Positions 34,783 to 42,803 of a stretch of 64,000 nucleotides of DNA are shown piece after piece. The notes beneath the pieces are model-generated. The model was not told the origin of the DNA. It was given only the letters and a program-made list of their open reading frames with translations, and made no database searches. Position numbers and translations under genes: made by a program. The DNA comes from an uncultured Prevotella sp. Lineage in GTDB: Bacteria > Bacteroidota > Bacteroidia > Bacteroidales > Bacteroidaceae. Positions within the stretch are counted from its first letter, which is position 1. Every line of letters starts with the position of its first letter. Where the stretch lies: contig ONTZ01000006.1 of NCBI GenBank assembly GCA_900320905.1, positions 30,120 to 94,119 of the forward strand, written 5' to 3'.

Positions 34783-36083
34783 TACTTTGTTCCTGGAATT
34801 AATTCTAATATTTCCTTGATTGGCATGCAAAGTGGATTCGCTTCTAAAGAACGTTCATTCTGCAATATGCTTTCTGCACATTTCATCATGGCAGGGTATG
34901 CAGCACGCAACATGTGGTTCGCATATATGACGATATTGACTCCCCATTCTGCCAACTCACTCTCTTTAATGTGATTATAGGTGGTAGGAACTACAACAAT
35001 GGGAACGGCAGAATGATGTTGACGGAAGACCTGACAAAAAGCCTTGATGTCTTCTCCTGTCTTCTCCTTAGAATGAATCATAATACCGTCGGCACCAGCA
35101 TCTACATAGGCTAAACAGCGTTGTAGGGCATCTTCTATTGTTTTACCTGCTATCAGACTTTCACAACGGGCAATAATCATGAAGTCTTTTGTGACCTGAG
35201 CCTCTTTCCCCATTCTGATCTTATTGCAGAAACCTTCTACACTATCTTGTGTCTGAATGGCTTCTGTACCAAATAAAGAGTTCTTTTTCAACCCAATCTT
35301 ATCTTCAATAATCACTGCAGAAATACCATTGCGTTCCAATGTCCTTACGGTGAAGACAAAATGCTCGGGCTTCCCTCCCGTGTCGCCATCATAGATGATG
35401 GGTTTGGTAGTACATTCCAGAATGTTATTCAAATCCTGCATCCGGGTGGTTAAGTCCACTGCCTCAATGTCAGGTTTGCCTTTCGAAGTGGAGTCGGTCA
35501 AGGAACTGGACCACATGCCATCAAAGGAAACTTTACTATTTCCTCTTTCTGTCTCTAGATTTTCTACGATCAATCCGCTAAGTCCATCATGGACTTCCAA
35601 AATGCGCACGATGGGTTTAGCCGCTATTAATCTCCGTAATGTCTTCAGACGGATGTCGGGTGTTGTGCCAATCTTCTTGATTTCCTTATCAAGCGATGAT
35701 GAGTTGATGCCTTTGGTATAAGGTATCTCTATGACCTCGCCACCGATCTGTTTCATGGTCTCAAAGACCTGTTGGCGCAGTTCAGAATCTGCCCCCTCAC
35801 ACCAATCATCGCCATGTATGATATAATCTGGACGGTATTTTAGCAGGTTAGGCACATAACTCCATTCGTCTTGAGGAACTATTTGGCTAACTCCCTTTAT
35901 ATTCTCAATCACATTTTTTCGTTGATCATAGGTCATGTAAGGAAGACGCTGATGAGTCGCAATGGCTTTGTCTGTGAAAAGACCAATCATTACATCACCA
36001 TATTTCGCACCTTCATTAATGATATTAATCAAGCCGGGATGCATGATGTCACCTATCATGCCCAAATATACAATCTTATTCAT
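34782..36083 (-). CDS. pepM: Phosphoenolpyruvate mutase with N-terminal nucleotidyltransferase-like domain
   Basis: 433 residues. Residues about 145-430 are the mutase, with signature EDKxGxxxNS at 260-269 and YDGDTGG at 231-237; it makes the C-P bond of phosphonopyruvate from PEP. Residues 1-135 resemble a TagD-type cytidylyltransferase, but the catalytic HxGH reads HPGL (15-18), so this domain is probably not active in the usual way. The ATG at 36083 lies 5 bases after the -7 box, giving an essentially leaderless transcript. First gene of an eight-gene operon. Confidence 0.88.
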   Translation of the reverse strand: MNKIVYLGMIGDIMHPGLINIINEGAKYGDVMIGLFTDKAIATHQRLPYMTYDQRKNVIENIKGVSQIVPQDEWSYVPNLLKYRPDYIIHGDDWCEGADSELRQQVFETMKQIGGEVIEIPYTKGINSSSLDKEIKKIGTTPDIRLKTLRRLIAAKPIVRILEVHDGLSGLIVENLETERGNSKVSFDGMWSSSLTDSTSKGKPDIEAVDLTTRMQDLNNILECTTKPIIYDGDTGGKPEHFVFTVRTLERNGISAVIIEDKIGLKKNSLFGTEAIQTQDSVEGFCNKIRMGKEAQVTKDFMIIARCESLIAGKTIEDALQRCLAYVDAGADGIMIHSKEKTGEDIKAFCQVFRQHHSAVPIVVVPTTYNHIKESELAEWGVNIVIYANHMLRAAYPAMMKCAESILQNERSLEANPLCMPIKEILELIPGTK

Positions 36084-36087
36084 ATTG

Positions 36088-36095
36088 CAAAGGTA
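36088..36095 (-). promoter_or_regulatory. -7 box of phosphonate-glycan operon
   Basis: TACCTTTG on the minus strand directly before the pepM start; no clear -33 element at the right distance. Confidence 0.6.
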
Positions 36096-36133
36096 CTATA
36101 ATCTCTGCAAATTAACTGTTTTTTTAATTATTA

Positions 36134-36165
36134 TTTGCATATGTACTGCAAAATTGTTATCTTTG
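36134..36165 (+). promoter_or_regulatory. Promoter of acyltransferase gene
   Basis: TTTG 36134-36137, a 20-base spacer and TATCTTTG 36158-36165. It places the start at ATG 36186, not at an upstream in-frame codon. Confidence 0.75.
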
Positions 36166-36185
36166 CATTGGAATTCCAACGAAAT

Positions 36186-37160
36186 ATGAAATTATTGTAT
36201 TATATTATATATCTGATCTGGTATGCGTTCTCGCTCTTGCCAATGAGAATACATTATGTGAACTCATATCTCCTGTATCTCGTGGTTTATCGTTTGTTGC
36301 GATATCGTAAAAAAGTAGTCAGACAGAATCTGAAAGGAGCCTTCCCTGAAAAAGAAGAGGCGGAACTTAGAAGAATAGAACATGGATTTTATCATTTCTT
36401 CTGTGACTACCTGGTGGAGACGGTGAAACTGATGACCATCAGTCAGAAGGAAATGAAAAGACGCATCGTATTCAGGAATGCAGAACTTGTTGATGAGATT
36501 ATGGGAAGCGGACAGTCTATTGCCCTGTATCTGGGACATTACTGTAATTGGGAATGGGTGTCGTCCATTCCGTTGTGGGTAAATCCGAATGCATGGTGTG
36601 GACAGGTCTATCACCCATTGGAGAATAAGGATTTCGACAAACTTTTCCTTAATATTCGCGAAAGAATGGGCGCTCACTGTATAGCCATGCAGGATACACT
36701 CCGTGAGGTGGTGAAACACAAACGGGAGAACCAGCCAATCATCATCGGATACATCTCTGACCAAAAGCCTCATTGGGTGAATATCCATCACTGGGTGGAC
36801 TTCCTTCATCATGACACTCCGGTCTTGACGGGAACTGAGCGCATCGTTCATAAGATGAATCATGCTGTGGTGTATCTTGATATTCAACGTGTTCGTCGAG
36901 GCTATTATGAAGCAGAGTTTAAACTCGTCACCCGTGAGCCTCAGAAGATGAAGGAATATGAATTGACGGATATCTATTTTAAGATGTTGGAGACGAGCAT
37001 TAGGCGTGCTCCTGAGTTCTGGCTGTGGAGTCATGACAGATGGAAGCGTACTCGTAAGGAATTTAATGAGCGCTTTGAGGTCATCGACGGAAAAGTAATT
37101 GCCAAGGATCATCCAGATAATAAGCCTGCTCCACCGAAAAAGCCTTGGTATAAGTTCTGA
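36186..37160 (+). CDS. Lysophospholipid/lipid A acyltransferase family protein
   Basis: 324 residues, with an N-terminal membrane anchor and the LpxL/LpxM-type motif HYCNWE (HxxxxE) in LYLGHYCNWEW near 120, and FRFLHxDTPV-like TPVLTGTERI later. It transfers an acyl chain to a lipid A or related glycolipid precursor at the inner membrane. Start chosen from the promoter. It converges with the first sulfatase gene with no gap. Confidence 0.8.
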   Translation: MKLLYYIIYLIWYAFSLLPMRIHYVNSYLLYLVVYRLLRYRKKVVRQNLKGAFPEKEEAELRRIEHGFYHFFCDYLVETVKLMTISQKEMKRRIVFRNAELVDEIMGSGQSIALYLGHYCNWEWVSSIPLWVNPNAWCGQVYHPLENKDFDKLFLNIRERMGAHCIAMQDTLREVVKHKRENQPIIIGYISDQKPHWVNIHHWVDFLHHDTPVLTGTERIVHKMNHAVVYLDIQRVRRGYYEAEFKLVTREPQKMKEYELTDIYFKMLETSIRRAPEFWLWSHDRWKRTRKEFNERFEVIDGKVIAKDHPDNKPAPPKKPWYKF

Positions 37161-39116
37161 CTAAGGCATGAGATGGTTCTTGGTCATGCGTTCCATGTAT
37201 TGTTGGATGATGGCCTTCAGTTCACGTTCCATCTGAGGCTGTAGTTCCGTTTTTCCTTTCAGGTTGTTTTTCATCAGACGGTCTTCAAGGCTATAGATGG
37301 CTTTGGTGTCGGTACCGTCAAACTGAAGCACATAGCCGTATTTCACGTATTGGTAAATGCCGTTGAGATAGTTTACGGCCCAAGTGTCCTCTGCGGGGGT
37401 ATTTAGCACATCTATGCCGAAGGCGAAGTATTTCTTAGGATGTCCTAGGTCGTTCCTAGGAAGTCCTAGGAGACCTAGGACGGTAGGTAAGATATCAATC
37501 TGCTGAGCCACCTTGTCGTGATAGGCCGGGGTTGCTGTGGGGTCATATATAATAATAGGTGAGCAGAAACCGCCTAAGTCTGTCTGATATTCTGGATGGT
37601 CACTCATATTCGTATGATCGCTGGTCAGCACGAAGATAGTGTTGGAGAACCAAGGTTGTTTCTGGGCTGTCTCAAAGAATCTGCCAATAGCCATATCCGT
37701 ATAGCGGATACACTTGTGGATAGGCAGGCTTCCCTCGGGGAAATCCTTCTTGTACTTTTCTGGAATCACAAAGGGGTGATGGCTGGAAGCAGTGAAGATG
37801 GCTGTCATAAAGGGCTGTCTCATCTTTGACATCTCTTCGGCATAGTACTGCATGAAGGGCTCGTCCCAGATAGCCCAGGTGCCGTCGAAATCGTCTGTGC
37901 CGTGTGCTGCCTCGTATTCAGTGCGTCCGTAGTATTTCTGAAAACCAGTCTTTTGAGCGAAAGCCTGAAATCCCATCGAACCATTCTGGGCACCATGGAA
38001 GAAGGCTGTCTCATAACCTTCTGCAGAAAGGATCCCTGCCAGTCCTGTGTAGTCGTTCATGGAGGCGGGGGTCAGGAAGAAAGGTTCCACAAACATAGGG
38101 ATGCTGGAGAGGATGGAGGGCATACCATCGATGCTCTTCCTGCCGTTACAGAAACTATAACGGAAGGTAATACTCTTATTGACGAGTGAGTCTGTATAAG
38201 GGGTGTAGCCCTTGTATCTGCCATTATCGAGGTCTTTATTCAAGGCACCGATATATTCCCTTCCGAAACTTTCCACGATGAGGATAACGACATTCTTGCT
38301 TGTTCCACAGGAGTCCTTCCATTCATTGGCTGAAAGAAGAGAGTCTGTAGGGACGTGAATCGGACTAAAAAGTGCCTCCATCTGTTCCTGGCTTTCGAAA
38401 TATGCAGGTACAACGAATACATTTTTGCCGATGGTGCGTATCAAGGAGAAAGGCGTGTTTAGCACCAATGCCGCATCGGTAGGCCGCTGGGCATACTGGT
38501 TGGCATTCGAGATGGTGATAGGACGGACGGCAGTGGTAAAACCGCCTCGTATGCCTGCAATGCTTAGTGGAATGGCAATCAGCAATGCAGTGATGTTGGC
38601 AATGTAGTAGTATCGGAGGTTAGTGGCGGCTTTGGGTGTAGCGTAAAGTTTCCAAAGCACTGTCATCACGAGGAGGAACAATAGCACGAGGTACCAATGA
38701 TTGAGAAATTCTGTGCCAATGATACTTCCAAGATTACCCTCATTGGAGAATTCATCAAACACCGTCGTCGTCGTGCGGCGCATGGTATACTGGAAGTATA
38801 CGGAGTCTGCGAGATTCACCGCCAGAGTGATACCGTTAATAATAAGGTATAGCAATTTACAGAACTGATGATACCCTCTGCTTTCTTTCTTGTGCCAGGG
38901 TAACAGCATCAGCACGATATAAAGCGCATTGGTATAGATGATGGCTGAGGTATCGAAGAGCAGACCTCCCTTAAAGACATTGGACGTATAGTTTAGATAA
39001 CTGGCATTCTCAAAGTAGTATTCGCAGCGTGCTATCTGATAGACGAGATACACCAGCAACAGGTTCCACACCGTTGCTGCCACTGACGAAAATGGCTTGT
39101 TGAGAATCTGTTTCAT
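37161..39116 (-). CDS. LTA synthase-like membrane sulfatase
   Basis: 651 residues with five N-terminal membrane spans and an extracytoplasmic alkaline-phosphatase/sulfatase domain (VVILIVESFGREYI, LTSDHTNM). The nucleophile position, Thr in most family members, appears as Ser in CNGRKSIDGMPS. Such enzymes move phosphoglycerol or phosphoethanolamine-type groups onto envelope glycans. Four CCTAGG palindromes are embedded at 37444-37479, encoding LGLLGLPRNDLGHPKK. It overlaps the paralogue upstream by 4 bases. Confidence 0.78.
   Translation of the reverse strand: MKQILNKPFSSVAATVWNLLLVYLVYQIARCEYYFENASYLNYTSNVFKGGLLFDTSAIIYTNALYIVLMLLPWHKKESRGYHQFCKLLYLIINGITLAVNLADSVYFQYTMRRTTTTVFDEFSNEGNLGSIIGTEFLNHWYLVLLFLLVMTVLWKLYATPKAATNLRYYYIANITALLIAIPLSIAGIRGGFTTAVRPITISNANQYAQRPTDAALVLNTPFSLIRTIGKNVFVVPAYFESQEQMEALFSPIHVPTDSLLSANEWKDSCGTSKNVVILIVESFGREYIGALNKDLDNGRYKGYTPYTDSLVNKSITFRYSFCNGRKSIDGMPSILSSIPMFVEPFFLTPASMNDYTGLAGILSAEGYETAFFHGAQNGSMGFQAFAQKTGFQKYYGRTEYEAAHGTDDFDGTWAIWDEPFMQYYAEEMSKMRQPFMTAIFTASSHHPFVIPEKYKKDFPEGSLPIHKCIRYTDMAIGRFFETAQKQPWFSNTIFVLTSDHTNMSDHPEYQTDLGGFCSPIIIYDPTATPAYHDKVAQQIDILPTVLGLLGLPRNDLGHPKKYFAFGIDVLNTPAEDTWAVNYLNGIYQYVKYGYVLQFDGTDTKAIYSLEDRLMKNNLKGKTELQPQMERELKAIIQQYMERMTKNHLMP
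37436..37479. repeat. CCTAGG palindrome cluster inside sulfatase gene
   Basis: CCTAGG at 37444, 37455, 37465 and 37474, spaced 9-11 bases, with a TTAGGA half site at 37435-37440; in frame. Confidence 0.85.
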
Positions 39117-40969
39117 CGTTTGTTGAGGTCTTTTGATGCCGCCTGCAGTATGGCTTTTGCCTGACGGATCAGTTTCTCTTGATCCAAGCCTTGTGAGGCT
39201 ACCACACGGTTGCTGATGAAATCGTAGTTTACGAAATTACTGTCATCGTACATGGAGAATCCGTCGTCGTAGGTGTTGATGGCAATCGGATTTGTGTATG
39301 ACTTGCTCATCACGTCGCGACTGAAAGTAAAGTCCTTGTGGCTTATGCCCATCTGCCCCAACAGTGTAGCGGGCAGATCGGTCTGATTACATATCTGCTC
39401 GATGCGTTGTGGTGCTTTTACGGCTCCACCAGTCCATATCATCGGTATGTGGTTCTTCAGAGGATTTGTTTCATCGATATTCTTATAGGGTAAACCATGA
39501 TCAGGCAGCATAATAATCAAGGTGTTATTCCATACAGGGTTTTGACGGAGTCTCTTTATGAAATTCCCTACACATTGGTCTAAATAGTAGAAAGCATTCA
39601 GGATTTCATCTTCAAACTTGTTGATAGGGACATCCCACGGCGCATGACTACTCAGTGTGGAAAAACCAATGAGATAAGGTTGGGGTAGGGTTGTACAGAG
39701 ATCGTAGAGTGTACCGAAGGTGATATCGTCGCGTACTCCCCATCTGGCACTTTTCTGTTCGTCAGCACTATAGTCTTGTTGCCATGTCAGTTGCTGGAAG
39801 CCCCCGCTGACAAGATAACTGCGCATATTGGTGAAGTTGATGTCGCCACCATAGAGATAGTGGGTATGGTAGTTCCTCTCATCTGAGAGTGTTCGTGCTA
39901 TGTTGGGCAGAGTCATGGATTTTGACGGAATTTTCATTACCGACATCGTAGGGAATGACGGATATCCACTCCATGTGCATACGGTGCCTCTGTCTGTACG
40001 CCAGGTGTTGCCATAGCAATTGGCAAAGTAGATGCCTTCATGAGCCAGACGGTTCAGATTGGGAGTCACATCATCCATGCCTCCGATTTCCGTAAAGGTA
40101 CCACCCAGACTTTCAAGAAGGATGATGACGATGTTTGGTGTCTGGGTCGTAAGTAGTGTGTCATTTCCTGTGCTCTCTGTGTTATATAGCCTGCTGATGA
40201 TTTTTTCACACTCGCTGTCATCCATAAAGTGGTAGGAGACATTATTGGTGGCAGTCTTCTCAAACGAGGCAAAGAAACTGAATACAGGATTCACTGCCGA
40301 ATGGTTTAAGAACTGGTTTTGTGAATAGTACACCTGTCCGATATTCGTCGTTGACTCACCTAATCCGCCCCTGATGCCGATAACGATAAGAGGGATACAA
40401 ATCAGATAGAAGATCGTCTCAAGAATACGTGCGACTTTTAGTCCGTAACGTTCGTACTCTTGGTCCGTAACGTTCGTGCTCTTGGTCCGTAACGTACGTA
40501 CTGCATTCTTGTAACCTATAAAAATCAGAAGTGTCACTACTAAAGTCACGATGACTCGCCAGACGAGATACGCTGTGGTTACGCTGGCCATGGCCTCAGT
40601 AGGAGTTTCAAGGTATTGGAGGCACGAGGCATCGAGTTTGAATCCCCAGAAAGGATAAAGGCTGGTGTCGGCTACGACGGCTAATGCCATCGCCAGCGAG
40701 ATGATGGCAAAGAACGAAAGGAGTATGAGTCTCAGCCATCTCTTGAATCCCGTCCAGACGCTTAGCATCATCAGGAGGAAGGGGACACTCAGGATATAGA
40801 GTGATGTGGAGAGGTCGAGTGAGAGTCCGTGACGTACCACATCGCACATATCGCTGAAAGTCACAGGATGGTCTGCTCCGTTACAGAGCATAAACGCTAT
40901 CTTGGCAGCCACAAAGATGAGTAACGTCCACAGGTAGGTCTTCAGAAGAAATAATGCCCTTTTCGCCAT
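39113..40969 (-). CDS. LTA synthase-like membrane sulfatase (paralogue)
   Basis: 618 residues from ATG 40969, just past the msbA stop (a longer frame would start inside msbA). Five membrane spans are followed by a sulfatase domain with nucleophile Thr in NTWRTDRG and LPDHGLP. It should transfer a phospho-substituent to an envelope polymer. A 22-bp tandem repeat (40441-40506) lies between the membrane part and the catalytic domain, encoding roughly TLRTKSTNVTDQEYERYGL. Operon with miaB-msbA upstream and the paralogue downstream. Confidence 0.78.
   Translation of the reverse strand: MAKRALFLLKTYLWTLLIFVAAKIAFMLCNGADHPVTFSDMCDVVRHGLSLDLSTSLYILSVPFLLMMLSVWTGFKRWLRLILLSFFAIISLAMALAVVADTSLYPFWGFKLDASCLQYLETPTEAMASVTTAYLVWRVIVTLVVTLLIFIGYKNAVRTLRTKSTNVTDQEYERYGLKVARILETIFYLICIPLIVIGIRGGLGESTTNIGQVYYSQNQFLNHSAVNPVFSFFASFEKTATNNVSYHFMDDSECEKIISRLYNTESTGNDTLLTTQTPNIVIILLESLGGTFTEIGGMDDVTPNLNRLAHEGIYFANCYGNTWRTDRGTVCTWSGYPSFPTMSVMKIPSKSMTLPNIARTLSDERNYHTHYLYGGDINFTNMRSYLVSGGFQQLTWQQDYSADEQKSARWGVRDDITFGTLYDLCTTLPQPYLIGFSTLSSHAPWDVPINKFEDEILNAFYYLDQCVGNFIKRLRQNPVWNNTLIIMLPDHGLPYKNIDETNPLKNHIPMIWTGGAVKAPQRIEQICNQTDLPATLLGQMGISHKDFTFSRDVMSKSYTNPIAINTYDDGFSMYDDSNFVNYDFISNRVVASQGLDQEKLIRQAKAILQAASKDLNKR
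40441..40506. repeat. 22-bp tandem repeat, three units, inside sulfatase gene
   Basis: GTCCGTAACGTTCGTACTCTT plus G, repeated three times with few changes. The unit is not a multiple of three, so each copy is read in a different frame, yet no stop arises. Confidence 0.85.
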
Positions 40970-40973
40970 CAGC

Positions 40974-42803
40974 CTATAGTTTCTGCATCTCGTTGAGTTT
41001 CTTGTAATAGCCGTCGAAGGCAAGCAGTTCCTCATGGGTGCCCCTTTCTACGATGCGCCCTTCATGGAGCACACAGATCTCGTCTGCGTTCTTGATGGTA
41101 CTCAGGCGGTGGGCGATGGCTACCGTCGTACGGGTCTTCATCAAACGTTCGAGAGCATCCTGTACCAGTCGCTCGCTCTCCGTGTCGAGGGCAGAGGTGG
41201 CTTCGTCGAGGATGAGGATGGGCGGGTTCTTCAGGATGGCACGGGCGATGGAGACACGCTGGCGCTGTCCGCCACTGAGTCTGCCGCCCCTGTCGCCGAT
41301 ATTCGTGTCAAACGCTGCCTCAGAGGCCATGATGAAATCGTAGGCATTGGCAATGCGGGCAGCCTCCTCTATCTCGTCCTGAGTGGCATTGTCCACACCG
41401 AAGGAGATGTTGTGGCGGAAGGAGTCGTTGAAGAGGATGGCCTCCTGATTCACGTTACCGATGAGTTGGCGCAGGTCGTGGATGCCAAGGTCCTTCACGT
41501 TGATGCCGTCGATAAGCACCTCGCCTTCCTGCACATCGTAGTAGCGGGGGATCAGGTCTACCAGTGTCGACTTGCCGCTGCCGCTCTGTCCCACGATGGC
41601 AATGGTCTTTCCCTTGGGGATGGTCAGGTTGATGTCTTTCAGCACCCACTGCTCCCCATAGCGGAACGATACGTTGCGGAACTCAATCTGATGCTCGAAT
41701 CTGGACAGGCGCTTGGGATGACTGGGTTCCTTGATGGTATTTTCCGCCAACAGGATCTTGTCGATACGCTCCATAGATGCCAGGCCTTTCGGAATATTGT
41801 AGCCTACCTTTGAGACTTCTTTCAGTGGATTGATGATGCTATAGAGGATTACCATATAATAGATAAAGGTAGGACCGGAGAGCGTCATATTGTTCAGAAC
41901 CAGCACACCGCCGAACCACAGGACGATCACAATCATCGTCGTCCCCAGGAACTCACTCAGGGGATGGCCTAAGTTCTGGCGGATGTTCACTTTCATGATA
42001 TCGTTACGATAGGTGCTGTTGATGGTATTAAACTTATCGCGCATCTTTCCTTCTGCACAGAAGGCTTTGATGATGCGCAGGCCGCTCAGCGTTTCCTCTA
42101 CCACTGTCATCGTATCGCTCCACAGTGCCTGTGCCTTGATGCTCTGCGCTTTTAGTTTTCTTCCAATCCAACCCATAAACCATCCGATGGTGGGTATGAT
42201 GATGATGGCAAACAAAGTGAGTTGCCAGGAAATGAGTATCAGGGTGATAAAATACGATATGATGAGGATGGGGTTCTTGAACATCAGGTCGAGGCTGGAC
42301 ATAATGCTTGTCTCCACCTCCTGAACATCGCCAGACATACGGGCTATGATATCACCTTTGCGTTCCTCTGTGAAGAATCCCAGCGGGAGACTGACAATCT
42401 TTTCATACAACTGGTTGCGGATATCCCTTACGATACCGGTTCTGATAGGTACAACGCTCGATGCTGCCAGGAAATAGGCAAATGTCTTGAAGAGGGTGGC
42501 AACAATCAGGAAGATTCCGATGAAAAGCAAGGTGGTAGTAGCCCCTTCATCTGCTATGAACATATTGATGTAATAGTAGATATTGTTGATGGCCACATCC
42601 TTGAAACTGCCGTCGCTCCACGCCATCAGTTCCGTCACGTTGACACTGTCGCCTGTCTTGAAAAGAATCTGCAAGATAGGAATCAGGGCTGCAAATGAGA
42701 AAATGTTCAGTAATGCCGAAAGAATATTGAATACAATCGACAAGATGATGTATTTCTTATACGGTGGCACAAACCGTCTGAGAACATTCAAAAACTCTTT
42801 CAT
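40974..42803 (-). CDS. msbA: MsbA-type lipid/glycolipid ABC exporter
   Basis: 609 residues, half-transporter: six membrane spans in the first 320 residues, then the ATPase with Walker A GQSGSGKST (Lys411), signature LSGGQRQR and Walker B ILILDEATSALD. It flips lipid A-core or a similar lipid across the inner membrane. Its ATG overlaps the miaB stop. Placement next to a lipid-A-type acyltransferase and two envelope phosphotransferases fits the role; exact substrate not visible. Confidence 0.8.
   Translation of the reverse strand: MKEFLNVLRRFVPPYKKYIILSIVFNILSALLNIFSFAALIPILQILFKTGDSVNVTELMAWSDGSFKDVAINNIYYYINMFIADEGATTTLLFIGIFLIVATLFKTFAYFLAASSVVPIRTGIVRDIRNQLYEKIVSLPLGFFTEERKGDIIARMSGDVQEVETSIMSSLDLMFKNPILIISYFITLILISWQLTLFAIIIIPTIGWFMGWIGRKLKAQSIKAQALWSDTMTVVEETLSGLRIIKAFCAEGKMRDKFNTINSTYRNDIMKVNIRQNLGHPLSEFLGTTMIVIVLWFGGVLVLNNMTLSGPTFIYYMVILYSIINPLKEVSKVGYNIPKGLASMERIDKILLAENTIKEPSHPKRLSRFEHQIEFRNVSFRYGEQWVLKDINLTIPKGKTIAIVGQSGSGKSTLVDLIPRYYDVQEGEVLIDGINVKDLGIHDLRQLIGNVNQEAILFNDSFRHNISFGVDNATQDEIEEAARIANAYDFIMASEAAFDTNIGDRGGRLSGGQRQRVSIARAILKNPPILILDEATSALDTESERLVQDALERLMKTRTTVAIAHRLSTIKNADEICVLHEGRIVERGTHEELLAFDGYYKKLNEMQKL

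Noticed and set aside
24286-36083. Whole surface-glycan locus as horizontally acquired
   Set aside because: Codon use and composition look similar to flanking core genes by eye, and no mobility genes flank it; not supported without a computation.
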